Shown: piece by piece, positions 21,801 through 34,448 of the stretch
How the letters are laid out: each line of letters begins with the position of its first letter
Numbering within the stretch: the stretch's first letter is position 1
Assembly: GCA_000467715.1 (NCBI GenBank)
Contig: AJFK01000046.1
Location: 1 to 64,000, forward strand
From: Hysterium pulicare CBS 123377
Lineage: Eukaryota; Ascomycota; Dothideomycetes; Hysteriales; Hysteriaceae
Direction: 5' to 3'
Length of the DNA: 64,000 bases
Translations under genes and position numbers: made by a program
Notes under the pieces: generated by a model
Seen by the model: only the letters and a program-made list of their open reading frames with translations
The model's database searches: none
Told to the model about the DNA's origin: nothing

Positions 21801-23441
21801 TTAATGCGATATGAACATTTGCCTAGCTTAATTGATATTCATTATACTCGAAGAACTACCTACTGGAGCATTGTAAACCGGATTCTCTTCGACATGGAGC
21901 CTACCCCTGAGATTAAGTTGCAATCCTAAATTTCTAATAATTCTGAATACCTCCACCAAACACCCCTCAGAGAAGGCTCCAAGTCCGAGCATCCCATTAT
22001 CCTAAGCATTCACGACGGGTGCCATCATTCGACGTACTGTCAACATTCTATGCCGGACCCCTTCAAAATGAGGTTACCCCTCATGCCTCTTTCTAGATCG
22101 CCTTACAGAGGGCACCTAGCTATGAGGCCTTGAATCCAAGTCATCTTTGTAGGCTGATAGTAAAGAAGCCGGTGGTCGCAGACACCCTCCGAAAACAACG
22201 AATTATGACACCCGTGTGATTGAACATTGCAACGGACATCCCGCGCTTGCTCTTGAAGCAAAACGCACAGTGAAAGCAAGCCTGGATCCAAACCACATCG
22301 CTTGTCCACTTCACAACGCTCACCTACACCGTGGAGAATTCCAAATCAGCCTCCCACAATCAGTGAATCATCAAGAATTGCTAGCTCAAAGCCTCACCCC
22401 GCTCAGCCTCCTGAACCCTTGTTTAGACGATCAACATGAGGAGACTAGCGATCCCAGGGCTTTGTCGAAGAGTCAACGTTACAAATAAGCGTTCAGAGAT
22501 CGACATGAATCGGCCTTCTGGGACGAACTAGATTGTTGTTGATGTCGGTAGGCCCGTGAGTAGGTGACTGTGAGGCGGTGGAAGAGTAGTAATCGGGAAG
22601 GGTGGAGGCCGGGGCACAAGAGTAGGTCATGCGGAGGCGGAGTTACCGGTGAAGCGGCCGGCCGAGACAGCGGCGGTGAGGCATATTTTGGAAAACGCCG
22701 GCGCGGTTTTTAGAGGAATAATTATGCCTGAGTGGATGGTTGATGGAAAGGGTCTGCGGCTTGGTTGATCATTGGGGCTGATCCGAGCCATCTGATTGGT
22801 CGAAGAAGCTGATAGGGCTGAAGTGGCAAATGGAGGTACTATGATGAACAGAATGAGGCGGTGTCTTTGTGCAAAAAGGTATTATTACTCGATGAGGGTT
22901 TGATGTGATTCCGTTGCTTTTTGCGCACATAGTTAGATCGCTTTCTATGAATAGTGGAAGTATTTGGAATCGTTCCAGTCGATTCGCCTGGAATGCCGGT
23001 TGCCGCGATAACGAAATGCGAGACAAGTATAACAGAGCAAGACCAAAAAAGATGACGCATAAAACATCAATTACTTTCACACGCCGTATCGGACTTCAGA
23101 GTATTGTACTGTCCTATCTTGGGGGTCCCGTGGCCAAGTCATTTCCTTATGCTGAACCGGGATGGTACGAGCCCAGTCTTGCATACAGCAATTCAGGAGT
23201 GCTCTAATTCAGCATAACAGTGTGTCCAGGTATAGGACGGAAAAGCTGTTGGTTTTGGTAGATTGCTGTTTCGTAAGCGTTCCTGAGACTCAGTGTAAAG
23301 GCGATCCTCTTGGTCCACCTAACATTGGCCCTAGGTAACAAGATACCTGGTAGCATCCTCAGAGGCTAGATGAACCGTGCATCTGTTCAGCAGAGTGCTT
23401 GCCGCATAGATCAATCTCCTTTGGGGTTTCCAAGAGAGACG
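18887..23441. other. 4.5-kb gene-poor region upstream of the zinc-finger gene
   Basis: No supportable coding gene in about 4.5 kb. Open frames are short and featureless (for example 21083-21523 minus). A 10-base G run lies near 19894-19903. Long upstream regions are known for developmental regulators in moulds, so some of this may be the leader and promoter of the C2H2 gene; that is inference. Composition does not suggest heavy RIP. Confidence 0.5.
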
Positions 23442-23964
23442 TTATGGAAGTCGGCCGTCGGACTCGTTAACAAGCTTGTAGAATCCGTACAGAATGGCCA
23501 AAAAGCATAACACGACGAGAGCTTGTCCAACCCATTCTGGCAATGCTCTTGTTGTCTCCTCAAGGTCACTACTTGCTATCGAAGATTCTTCAGGTTCAGG
23601 GTAAGCTCGATGGGTGCCGTAATCTGGGGGTGGGCCAACGAGCAGAGGAGACGACGAAGAATGGGTGGCATCATCGTATGATGGAGGCGGATCTTCTGGA
23701 GGAGATAAATGAGTGTGAGTAGGGACAGCCGTTGCGCGTGCGTGTGGTGGTGCCTGAGTAACAAATAAGCATTTAGTTTAGCGACTGCAAGGGATAGAGT
23801 TGCTGTACTGGGGATGGAGTACTCATTTCTAGTTCGATCCCATGATAGATAGTGGGTACATAGAAGGAGTGCTCCTTGAGAGGATAGCCGTGGAGGGTAA
23901 AGGTTTGGTGCTTGTTGCTGCAGTTGCAGCAGCGGTGGACGTTCCGATTGTGGCATGTGAGGTC
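23442..23964 (-). CDS. Small tail-anchored protein with two PPxY motifs (5' end unresolved)
   Basis: Two exons are proposed: 23964-23809 and 23753-23442, both open in one consistent phase across a 55-base intron (GTACAG donor, TACTCAG acceptor). The second exon reads PPEDPPPSYDDATH and VGPPPDYGTH, giving two PPxY-type motifs that can bind WW domains of Nedd4/Rsp5 ligases. It then has an acidic stretch and a single membrane helix (VGQALVVLCFLAILYGFYKL) seven residues from the end. The first exon carries a Cys/His cluster (TCHNRNVHRCCNCSN). I could not find a start codon joined in phase to 23964; the ATG at 23826 within the exon (MSTPSP) is an alternative start. Possibly an Rsp5 adaptor or a cargo protein. 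It lies head to head with DOP1. Confidence 0.45.
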
Positions 23965-24113
23965 CTAGCGCGTTGAAACGCGCACCCAATCGCCTTACGT
24001 ATGTCCAGGCAAGGCAGAAGAATAGTGAACAACTTTATTCCAACCACTACAAGCATGCCATCCAGCAGTATTTCGCATGTGCTGCCTTTAACTTCTTCAT
24101 TGCCTTCGTCAGC

Positions 24114-27100
24114 ATGTCTCTAGACCCTGTTTCTAACCTGCAGACCTTCTCGCCCACGAGCTCAGGACGTTCCTCACCTGCCCCGCGCATCCCCCGAAAG
24201 ACTGCTGAGGACGGTATGTATGTGTGGATGAAATCCCATTTGCTGGATCGTGTAGCTGATTACTCGACATCATGTAGCTTTATATAAGAAGGATAAAAGC
24301 TACCGGCGATATGCTTCGAGCGTCGACCGTGCTTTATCGTTGTGGGATTCTGCGCAGCAGGAATGGGCAGATTATATTTCCTTTCTCGGACGTCTGCTGA
24401 AGGCATGTACCTCTACCGACTAGTTTCCCTTGGAATAGAAGCTTACAAGGCTATGATTGCCTAGTCACTCCAAGCACATCCCGCTGAAGCCCCAGTAATA
24501 CCTCATAGCAACACTGTCGCGACCCGACTGGCGCAATGCCTGAACCCTTCGTTACCTTCCGGTGTTCACCAAAAGGCGCTCGAAGTCTACGCCTATATTT
24601 TTTCTATAATCGGAGTATGAAAACGGACGAACTGGGTACGATTCCATGGTCCAGCACGCTGACCTGTCACCCAGAAAGATGCGCTGAGTCGGGATTTATA
24701 CCTTTATTTCCCCGGGCTCGCCTCCGTTCTGTCCTTCGCCTCCTTAACAGTCCGACCGTTGTTCCTCTCACTACTCGAAAATCACATTCTAAGACTAGAT
24801 GGATCAGGGCTTCGCCCTGCATTGAAGGCTATCATTCTATGCCTCCTACCTGCGTTAGAAGATGAGACAAGCGAAGATTTTGACAGGGTGGTACATGCAC
24901 TTGACACATTGCGAGAGGCCGTGTCAAAGTCGGCAGATACAAATGGGGAGGCCAAAGCGGACAGTGGCACATCACACTATTGGCAATGTTTTTTTCTGGC
25001 AACCATCACGAATGCCTCGAGAAGGCAGGGGGCTTTGGCTTTTCTGGTACGACGCTTACCGAAATTTGACGCCCAAACCCGTCAAAATTCAATACCCACC
25101 GAGAAGTTCGACGGGCAAAGTGCCTTGTCAAAAGATGCCGAGCACGCAATTTCACCTGAACCTGGCCTGCTGATACGCTGCTTTGAGGCAGGCCTGATGG
25201 ATTCTCAATTGTTAATCCAGAGAGGTTTCCTTGACCTTTTAGTCAGCCACATACCGCTAGATTCCCCTGTTCTGCAACAAAGAATTAGCAAAGAAGATTT
25301 GGATCGACTGGTAGCTGCAGCTGCCAGCGTCGTCTCACGAAGAGACATGAGCCTAAACCGTAGGTTGTGGGCGTGGTTGCTAGGACCAGAACTTCCCGCC
25401 GGGACGGATGGAGGCGAAGGTTTGGCCTCCCCTACTCAGGATAATAAGAATGCTGGCATGGACGTTCCTTCACACCATGCTGCGTATTTTTCGCAGTTCG
25501 GGCTACTGGCCTTAACTCGAAGCATCATGAAAATGATCAATCACCCCGGCACTCTTCCTGCAGAGAAGGCGCGGCCATTTCGCATATGTCTGTCCCTGAT
25601 GGATCGCTGGGAAGTGGGCGGCCTGATCGTACCAGAAGTCTTCCTGCCTGCGCTTCAAAGCCTTCAATCGTACAGTGAGATAGCCGCCAAAGACGAAGTT
25701 GACGAAGTCATGAGAAGCGCTAGTAACTTTTTCGACGGCGTTGAAAGTGGTCTGATCTGGGGCAAGCTCATTGACGTTGTAGTATCTGCTTTAGATTCTG
25801 CTGCTCCCAGTAGTGAAGAAGCACTTCGGAAGATGAAGTTGGCAAGGTTCATCCTAGGTCATTTCAATTTGAGAGAAGAGGAGATGCTGATCCACCATAT
25901 GCCTTTGATGGTCCTGGCCACACTTGCCACCTTGAACAACGATCACAGTCCGGGTTCAACCGAGCCACAGCATCCAGCAGGAGAGACTTTACAGTTAGCA
26001 TATGAGATTATAGAGAACCTTGTGCAACACATCCCAGATCGAGCGCTACGAGGTCGGAAAGACGTCAGGGGAGATCCAACATTACGGGAAAATGGAGAGA
26101 AACTCCTGAGAGAGATACGCAATTTCTATACAGAGTCGCACGGAAATCTTGATATCTCCGATTCACCTTTCACATCAGCTGAATTGGGACAGCTCGTCTT
26201 GCACCAATCGGGCTTATTATTTTCTACGTCTATTCTGTCGAGTTTGCCCAGTACTCCTCCCGAAATATGCTCAAGAATTCTCTGTATCCTAGTATACAAG
26301 GTACCGATCCTGGACGCTCTGGACGAAGTTGATCTTCTGCCCGTTCTCCATAAGATTCTACTGACCGAATCGTCAATGGCAGAGAAGCCATTACCGTTTC
26401 CACATCTGATTGCTATCACCTCAGTCATATCAGCGCTTCAACTGGCCGAGTCTCACAGCGCCTACATCAGCGATGCGCGAATCCCGGATCTCGTGCACCC
26501 ACTCGTGGGTGCTATTTGGGTATACCTCTCGCCATTCATGCCGAAATATCACGTCGAGGCTGTACGCTGTCTGTGGCAACTACACGCAATCACATCATCG
26601 ACCCGAATGGTTGAAGCGGCGATCACTTCACTCCTAGCGAACGCCGTGCCCGGCCAGCAGCGAGACAGTACATTGGACACCCGCGACGATGCCCAGCATT
26701 TTGCAATCTTATGGACGCACACCATGAATGAGCAAAATCTTCAAATTGAAAAACGTGGCGGGGGCGGCTCAAGGCGTTCAAGTGGCCTTGGTATGGGGAC
26801 CTCAACGGCGTTGTTAGGCGGATTCCAATCGATGCTGGCCCGCCCTTTGCTCATTTTACTAGATGTCTTATTAGAAGAGGGCACTGAGCTTTTTACGTTT
26901 GTGAAGAGCTGGCTACAAGATCTCACTACACTAAACAAAGTGTTCGAGCTGCTGTCAATTCATATTCATTCATTGAACTGCATACCGGAAAACGACATTT
27001 TATCGCCTATCAAAGCTCGTAAAGAAACGCACTCTCGAGTTCGAGCTGACGATTCGGAACAATTTCTCTATTATTTGAGGCACATTCTAAACATCTTAAG

Positions 27101-29988
27101 GTGGCCTTCTCATTACACATGGTTAACTCTCGCGGAAGATTTGGCGCCGGAAAAGGACGGTGGCTCTGGCTCTGCTGATGAAAAAACAGTTTTGCAAGAG
27201 TGGATTGTACGGACATGCTTAGCGGCTCTCTCGGTGCAAGCACAAGTGGCTGGTAAACCGAGAAAGCCTCATATTGATGAACTGCATCACACAGCAGTTT
27301 CGATCTTATGTCAAATTTACCAAAGCCCGTATGCCATTTCCCTTAAGGAGATCGAAGTGGAAGTACCTTTAATGGCTCGGTTGAGAACTGCGGGTCCATC
27401 ATTGCAAAGCCTGTTACTTGCAGCAATCCTTGCCGCATTAAAGTTACAACTACTTCCGCCCTCCCAGCAATCCCTTTCTCAAAGGCATCAGAGAAAGCAA
27501 TCGAAAGACATGGGAATACTGCCTAGGCTATCGCTAGCCATGGATAGGGCCGAAGACGAAACTATAGTGCCACCAGTGTCACCACCTCCACAGCTGGTCG
27601 AATGTCTCCGGTTTGGTTTCTCATCTCCATCGAGTCGGCTAGTACTTGATGATTGGGTGAAGTTCCTCGTTGAGGTTCTCCCTCTTTTCGCTGATACGAT
27701 TTTCCAAAACTTATTACCTCTTGTCGAGTGCTTCTGCAGTCAAATCAACCAAGTATTCGGCCAATTACGACTCACTTTCCAACAGTCTCTGACAACCACG
27801 CCCGTTTCTCCTGAATCAACCCTAATCTCTTTCTTGAATAGCTTAGAGCAAATTTTAGCCAAAGCTCATGATCGCCTCTTGATACAAGAAACTAAAACGG
27901 CTGCGAGTAAATCTCCGGAACAACCGCAAGGATTCTTTGGCAACATGGTTTCCGGCGTCTTCTCATCAGAAACTAGTCAAACTCGGACTCCTACTGCTAA
28001 CAGCAGGCTGACAGTTCTTCTCTGCTTTCAGGATACTGTTCGAATCTGCTTCTCAATCTGGTCATGGAGTGGGTACAGTTCAAAAGACGGGCGACAAGAC
28101 CCTACATCTCTTGCATCCTTTGGTTATACTTCATTGCGAATGCGTAACCGAGCAAGGCGCATCTTGGAACATTTGTTTGCCGCGGAAGCTTTAGAGTGTC
28201 TCGAAACCTTAGCTGTGTTGTGGTGTCGATCAGCGAGAGAAGATGGCCAAGCGATGTCTATCATGAGTCTGTTGAATGTTCTGAACGGATCAAAACCGAA
28301 GCACACGATCCCTGCCATCTTCAACGCGGTCTACAGTCGCACAAATCCAAACGCTCTTGACCCAAATAGGATGTCAACGTTGACTTCTGATTTGGCCGAC
28401 ACCGATTTGGTTGCATTTCTTGTGGACTATACGAAATCGCTGGAAGATGATGCAATGGACGAGATATGGCCCGATTGTACAATATTCTTGAAGGATGTTC
28501 TTTCAAATCCTCTTCCCCACCGGCAGATACTTCCAGCATTGCTGGAATTCACGGCCGTGATCGGCCAGAAGGTGGATAATACCAATTTTGGAGAACAGAA
28601 GAGAATGAGGCGAGAACTTGGAGTAAGTTCCACACCTAAGACATTTATACAGGCTTCTAACAATTGCCTAGGACATCTTTGCAAGACTCTTGACGGCTGT
28701 TTTCACGACTAGGTCAATGGGCTTCCTGCAAGAACCTGCTCAAGTTGCTGCAGCTGAAAAGGCATCCAATGCCTCCAACGGGGGCCACGTAGTCAAGAGA
28801 TCTACCGATGTTGTTACTATCTTAACATCTATAGTGCCGAACTTCTCTCTCATTCTCGTAGAAAATGATCGTGTCGCCAATACCGCGAACAACATATCAA
28901 CCAATGTTATCGGGCCTACATTCCACGCCAAGGCGTTCCCTGATAACGTCTCCAAATCCATACTCGACCTGCTTTTTCAACTTACCCGTATCGCACAGAG
29001 CACTAAAGGCTGGAAGAAGGACGTTGCTGACGCTTTCAATGATCAACGCTTTTTCAATACGCCACTATCCCTCATCATTTCCTCTTGGCTCCCAATCCTG
29101 GCTCAATGGACTCTCACCGATAAAGATCGCCTGCCCGACCTCCTATCTCGCCTATCGGCACCCACGTCAGCCGGCATCGTGCTCGGTATTGGTGCCACTT
29201 CCGCTCGTCAGGAAGCTGACCGGAAGACTCAGCTCACGCTCCGCCGAATAACACTTCTTCTTCTCGCTACGCCCGAAGACAGCTTCACTCCATCTCTTCC
29301 ATCTCTTTCTGAAAAGATTGTGGAATTACTTACCGCAACACCCGCCTCTTCGCCTTCCTCTGCAACCCGACCAGAGATTTTCATGCTGCTTCGAGCCATA
29401 GTATTGAAAACTTCTTCGGTACACTTGGCTTCACTCTGGCCCATCATCAACGGCGAATTAACATCGGCTCTATCTTCACTCCTACCCGATTCAAGCAACA
29501 AAGAAACATACAACAACGCAGGTCTATTGCAGGCATGTAAACTGCTCGATCAATTGGTCGTGCTCGACCCGGACGACTTTCAGTTACTCGAATGGCTTTT
29601 CATTACTGATACCATCGATGCGGTGTACAAGCCCGCAGAGTGGTATCCTACCTCGCTCTCTGATGAAATCGCCGAAGTACTTTCCAGTTCCGAGACCCCG
29701 ACTTCCCGTCCAACTCCCATTGCGCTTCCAGCTAATCACTTGCCGTCACCTCCAGGCTCCTCGGCGCCAAAGCGAACACTGTTCATTGACCCGCTTATTG
29801 AGGCTGTGGAGAAGGAGGAAAGTGCTGAAGTCAAGGACATGGCGAGAAGGGAGCTGGTTGATAGGGTTTTGAGACCGTTCTTGGGTCAGCTTGGTATGAT
29901 TGCTTTCGAGGCTACGTATGGGATGGGCAGTCCGGATTGGGATGGTTGTTGGAGAAGCTGTGTTAGGGATGTGCATAGAGTAGACTAG
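24114..29988 (+). CDS. DOP1: Dopey-family protein DOP1 (endosome/Golgi membrane traffic)
   Basis: Five exons: 24114-24213, 24278-24402, 24465-24614, 24675-28622 and 28672-29988; 1,879 residues, normal for fungal Dopey proteins (dopA in Aspergillus). It acts with Mon2 and the flippase Neo1 in endosome-Golgi traffic and affects cell shape and development (family knowledge). The N-terminal Dopey domain is clear after splicing: [62 protein letters not shown] and [16 protein letters not shown]. The long middle is helical-repeat-like. The C-terminal exon begins [14 protein letters not shown]. The second intron uses a GC donor (AAG|GCATGT); no GT donor nearby keeps the frame. Each joint was checked for phase. 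Confidence 0.93.
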
Positions 29989-30702
29989 ATCAGATTCGGA
30001 GCAAGGATTTCAGACTGGTTCGGATGGAGATGAGGGCGAAAGGGGATTCCGGTTGGAGCTAGTTTTGACCTCCGTTTCCTGGGAGCTTCATTGAAGTGGC
30101 ACTTTTTGGTGCTTTCAGATTATGTAGCCTCTAGATTGAGTTTTCTAAATTTCTAGACAGCATGTCTTGCGATTCTTCGAATAGCTCGTGTCCATGGTTA
30201 CGAAGAGTGCCACTATCCGACGTGCTCCTGACTTTTATGGCGACGCGACCCTAATGTTGACTCTTTCCGACCATTCGGAAGAAGGTTTAATCCATATGCT
30301 GCATCCCAAATCGCCATCATGATGGCAACTTCCTTGTAGAGCTCATACGGAGTCCAATCATTTTCTGTAGGCTACGGAAACGGTGAACAACGTTTCACCC
30401 AATTCACTTCCAAGCATGACATCACAACACTTCACAGCGAAGGCGAATTCACTTCGTTTAATACATGCCTAGGCCGTTGTCGCACAAAACAATCCGCACA
30501 TTCTTGAAATGCCACTGAGACAGGCTCTTTGGCAGTGGCACTTCTTGGGGCCTAAATTCGATGCAAACGATTCTTCTGTCTCCTTACAATTCACAACCGA
30601 TCGCTTAAGACTCGAGTGTCCATGGTAAGCATCTCCTTTTTTTGGCAGGTAGTCGGACGGGAGCAGATTGTAGCTTATGGCAACAGTTACAGGTGCGGAA
30701 TC
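29989..30702. other. Intergenic between DOP1 and a BTB gene
   Basis: Contains the DOP1 3' end and the BTB gene promoter. An apparent upstream extension of the BTB frame (from 30642) is not used, because the spliced start at 30703 matches the paralogue. Confidence 0.6.
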
Positions 30703-31520
30703 ATGTCGGCAGGAAAAGTACGCACATCCAGCAAGCACGCCCTAGAGTAAGTTCCGAATCCATCCAACCCAGTATCAAATATCACATACTTGAACTTCAT
30801 ACTGACAGCGGCAACCGTCTCGGTCGCTCCACGGTCCTAGTCCGCGTTGGCCAAGGAGAATCGCAAACAAAGCACCTCGTAGACACCTCCCTCGTCAGCG
30901 CGCGCTCCCAATTCTTCGCAAACGCCCTGAGCGGCGCCTGGAAAGAGCAAGCCGACAACGCCGTCTCGCTCCCGGACGACAACCCGGACGTCTTCTCCCT
31001 CTACCTGCACCTCCTCTACACGGGCCGCATCCCCACGGCGACCAAGACGGGCGACGGCGAACACATGCTCTTCGCCTACGTCTTCGTGCTCGCGGAGAAG
31101 CTGCAGGATACACGGAGCAAGAACCTCGTCACGACTGCTATTCTGGAGAAGACGCGCGGGGAGAACGGCACGTTGCCCAGCTGGGGCGCCGTCAATGCCA
31201 TTTATGAGGGGACCGCGGGACCTTGTCCTGTTCGTCGCTTGATGGTCGATCTGTATGCTTTCGAGGGCGATTATGCCTATGTGAAGAGGTACGCGAGCGT
31301 CATTTGTCCGGATTTCATGGCTGATCTTGCGGTGCGCACCATGAGGTTGCTGCCGAAGAGTGTGAAGGAGATGGATCCGACGGGTAAATGTAAGCCGGAC
31401 GTGTATCATGAGAGTGAGGGCTCCAAGTGGGATGCGGCTGATGGGAAGCGTAAGCGAGAAGGTCCACAGGGAGGAAGATCTGATGTTTCGTCTGGTTCGG
31501 GAAGTTCTGTGTCTTTGTGA
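30703..31520 (+). CDS. BTB/POZ domain protein, relative of the BTB-RING gene
   Basis: Two exons: 30703-30746 (44 bases) and 30809-31520; 251 residues. The start MSAGKVRTSSKHAL and the 44-base phase-2 first exon are shared with the BTB-RING gene at 854-1739. Residues ~16-95 are a standard fungal BTB domain: VLVRVGQGE, SLVSARSQFFANALSGAWKE, VSLPDDNPDVFSLYLHLLYT. A helical C-terminal part follows, with GPCPVRRLMVDLY and FMADLAVRTMRL, and a VYHESE motif matching AYHEE in the relative. The tail is charged and Ser/Gly-rich. There is no RING here: this copy has the ordinary BTB loop in its place. Probably an adaptor, perhaps for cullin-3; partner unknown. Confidence 0.85.
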
Positions 31521-31986
31521 TCGGTGGTCTGAAAGATGAAGGTCGATGGCGAATGATGCAACTTAAAGTACTCGGTTTGGAGTGTTGAACTCGGAACGGA
31601 TGGTAACTCATTGAGGTGTATGACATTAGGTGCGATAGGTAGCAGAGCTTACATTTTGCGAGGACCTAGTGATATGGATTCTCAAATGTTCTCGTTAGGA
31701 TAGATATCAGAAAGTCCGTAAATGGACTGTTAGCAATGAAACGAGCATTCTCACATCATTCTGCTTTACATCAACTTGAGTCCCATGTCTAAAATCCGCC
31801 GAAAAGAAAGCGGGAAAGATGCTCTGAAGAATTTGACATGGGAATTGAAAGGCTGGTTATGTTATCGCTAAACGCGTAAGGAATCTATACAAAATGAAAA
31901 AGGGGTATATACAATCTCAAGCTAAGAGCAGCTCAACTATAAAAGTCCGTTTCTACCACGAACTTTCTATCCACTCAATTGCCCCT
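31521..31986. other. Intergenic between convergent genes
   Basis: Shared 3' region of the BTB gene (+) and the YVC1-like channel (-). Nothing else is seen. Confidence 0.6.
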
Positions 31987-34448
31987 TCATCCCTGCCAAA
32001 CGCTAGAAAACCTCCTCCTCCTCGACTGTGACTGCCCAGGACTCAACCCGTTCCTCTGCCCAGGACTCGCACTCCTATCCCTAGCCATCGCTCCCAACGC
32101 CGCGTTAGCCCCAAAACTGTTATCCAAAATCGCATCCTCGATCTCATCTTCCTCTTCAATCTTATCGATAACACTCTGCGGAGGATCTGAATCAAAAACT
32201 GCTTGGATATCACCATGGACATTGAAAGCGGAGAAATTCCAAAAGCGCCACTTCGAGCGTTTCGACGGACCGAGTGGTTGTTGTGACTTCCCTGATTTCC
32301 AGAGACTGCGGCGTTCGTAGAGGGATATGATGATGAGGATGGGAAAATTGAGGATGCGCACGGCGGTGATGTTCGTTTTGTGGAACCAACGCGGGGAGAC
32401 GAAAAACTTGAGGGGTAGGAGGATGATGAGGGCAAGGATATTGAAGGGGGGACGGTAGGCGAAGATAGCGTCGCTTTTGACGCCTTCGAAGGTTAAGACT
32501 GCGCGGCGGAATTGGATTTCAGCAGTTGCGTCTGCGGCGATTTTGCTGAAGGTATTGGAGAGGATGGAGACGAGCACAGTGAGGAAGAGGGTATTGCCGA
32601 GGAAGGCGTAGGTCACCATGAGCATAGGGCCCAGGACAGTGTGAAAAGCGGGTGCTTCTTGAATCCCGGTCCCGTCCAGTCCGAACCAGATCCACAGCAT
32701 CCATTTGGAGACTGTGATGGCGCCGGGGGAGTCATCGAAGTCGATGTCGCGAGAGTTGCCCATTGCGAGCCATCTCATGGCGAGGAGAAAACCGCCGAAA
32801 CACCAGACGGCGATTAGGGATAGGGTTGTGAAATCGGCCATCATTGCTCGAAGGGAGATGAAGAGCATGTTTTCTGGCATCACGTTGAATGCGAGACGAG
32901 GAAGAAGGATCGGGGCTGCGACAGCGAGGATGTTGAGGGCTTGACGGCCTTCTTCGAGGTTACCAATGGCCCAGCCGTGCATTCGCATGACTAAATATAT
33001 CATATAAATGAAGACGAAGGTGATGTCCAGGAAGGACCAGAGATTCTGTGTATGCACGTGCCACCCATGTTCCAGCATCGAGGCAAATTCATCCAGAACC
33101 CAACCAGCAGAGTAGACTATGAAACATATTTCATATCCGGTGAAGGTCGTATGATCTCGTTTTGTCATGCTTAGACAATACAAAAGTAGGAGGATCACAA
33201 ATTGGCATACTTCGATGATGTTGCGCGTTCTGGGTACGATGAGGCGGTACTGATTTAGAAGCGGCCCCTTTCGTGGATCGTAAAGCGAGATCGGCTTATG
33301 CTTGTAGTGGTCTGGTATGACGTCTATGAATGTTGTAGGGGTGTATACGATTCGACCACGATACACGGCGTCGACTACTTTCTGACAGGCAGAACTAGCG
33401 AGAAACATTTTGCTCTCCGAAATGATAGCAATTTCCAATGATGTTAGCTTCCCTTCGTAGCCTCCACGTTTCTGCACCCATACTGCGTGGCGGTTCTCTG
33501 GTACAACTTCCCGAGGCGCGTTTTGGAATGGATCAAAGCCGGCGACGAGAATGTTCGCCAGGCGGAGAAGGCCCGGTCGTCCAATGTTCTCCTCATCACA
33601 ACGGCGAAGAATCTTCATAGCTACGAGTTCGCAGAGATTTGCTCGGGTCAAGTTGACGGTTTGGTGGTGATGTTGGAATGACTGTTCACGAAGAAATTGG
33701 GTGCGATTGACGAGTAGACAGTATACTACTTGGCATTAGCAGATTGAAATGTCGTCCTCGATCGTGCACATCGTTTCCCATATCGGGATTCGAGAACTAT
33801 CAAAATTTCAAGACATTGACTCAAACCGAATGTGCAGAGCCATCAGTGCAGTTGCACAAAGGGCTCTTGATAACCAGCTCTTTGCGATTAACGATCTTAT
33901 ATTTAAAGGATATGAAATCAAAAGCAAATATAAGGAAGTACATAACCTACTTATCGACACATCGTCTGCATCGTGAAGCCGATCGACGAGCGGCTTTACA
34001 ATCAACACGTTCATCCGGGGTTCCTTCAACTGGTCCATGGTGTACGGGTCATCAATAGTAGCAAGGATGATCCTCCGTATTCTAAAGATAGGTTAGCGAA
34101 TTTGATTCGCTTTCCCATAACCAATCCGATTGTAATCCCCTTGATTTTTCCCTTCTCGATTGATTCGGTAATTCCAAAAGAAGAATGAAAAGAGAATGAA
34201 ACATAAGAAAAGAAAAGGCATTGAACACACCTGTGCACCGTCATGTAAACCGGCAAATCCTTCCAAGGATCCCTCGTGAAAACCTCTCTAGGCCCCATGC
34301 CCGACTCCCTCAAACATCCATCCGCATCAGCGATCTCGTCATCTCCGAGCAGCGTCTCTTGCTCTTCTCTCGAGCGAACGGCTGCTAGGGCCTCAGAAAG
34401 ACTGCGGTGGGAGGTGTTGAAGGGAGGTCGACGGAAAATATGGGACAT
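31987..34448 (-). CDS. YVC1: Vacuolar TRP-type cation channel (Yvc1/TRPY)
   Basis: Three exons: 34448-34231, 34081-33951 and 33725-31987; 695 residues (yeast Yvc1 is 675). Releases calcium and other cations from the vacuole (family knowledge). The spliced N-terminal part reads RRIILATIDDPYTMDQLKEP, MNVLIVKPLVDRLHDADDVS and YCLLVNRTQFLREQ, the conserved cytosolic linker. The channel core has several membrane helices: NIIEVCQFVILLLLYCLS, ICFIVYSAGWVLDEF, SFLDITFVFIYMIYLVM, LNILAVAAPILLPRL, MADFTTLSLIAVWCFGGFLL and TYAFLGNTLFLTVLVSILSN. Between the last two, WMLWIWFGLDGTG is the pore region. The tail is acidic (IEEEDEIEDAILDN). The last intron ends in a tandem AAGTAG acceptor, so two proteins differing by one residue are possible; the downstream TAG is taken here. 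Confidence 0.92.

Noticed and set aside
23576-23989. 137-codon minus-strand frame
   Set aside because: Wrong frame of the PPxY gene; the spliced alternative gives PPxY motifs and a membrane helix.
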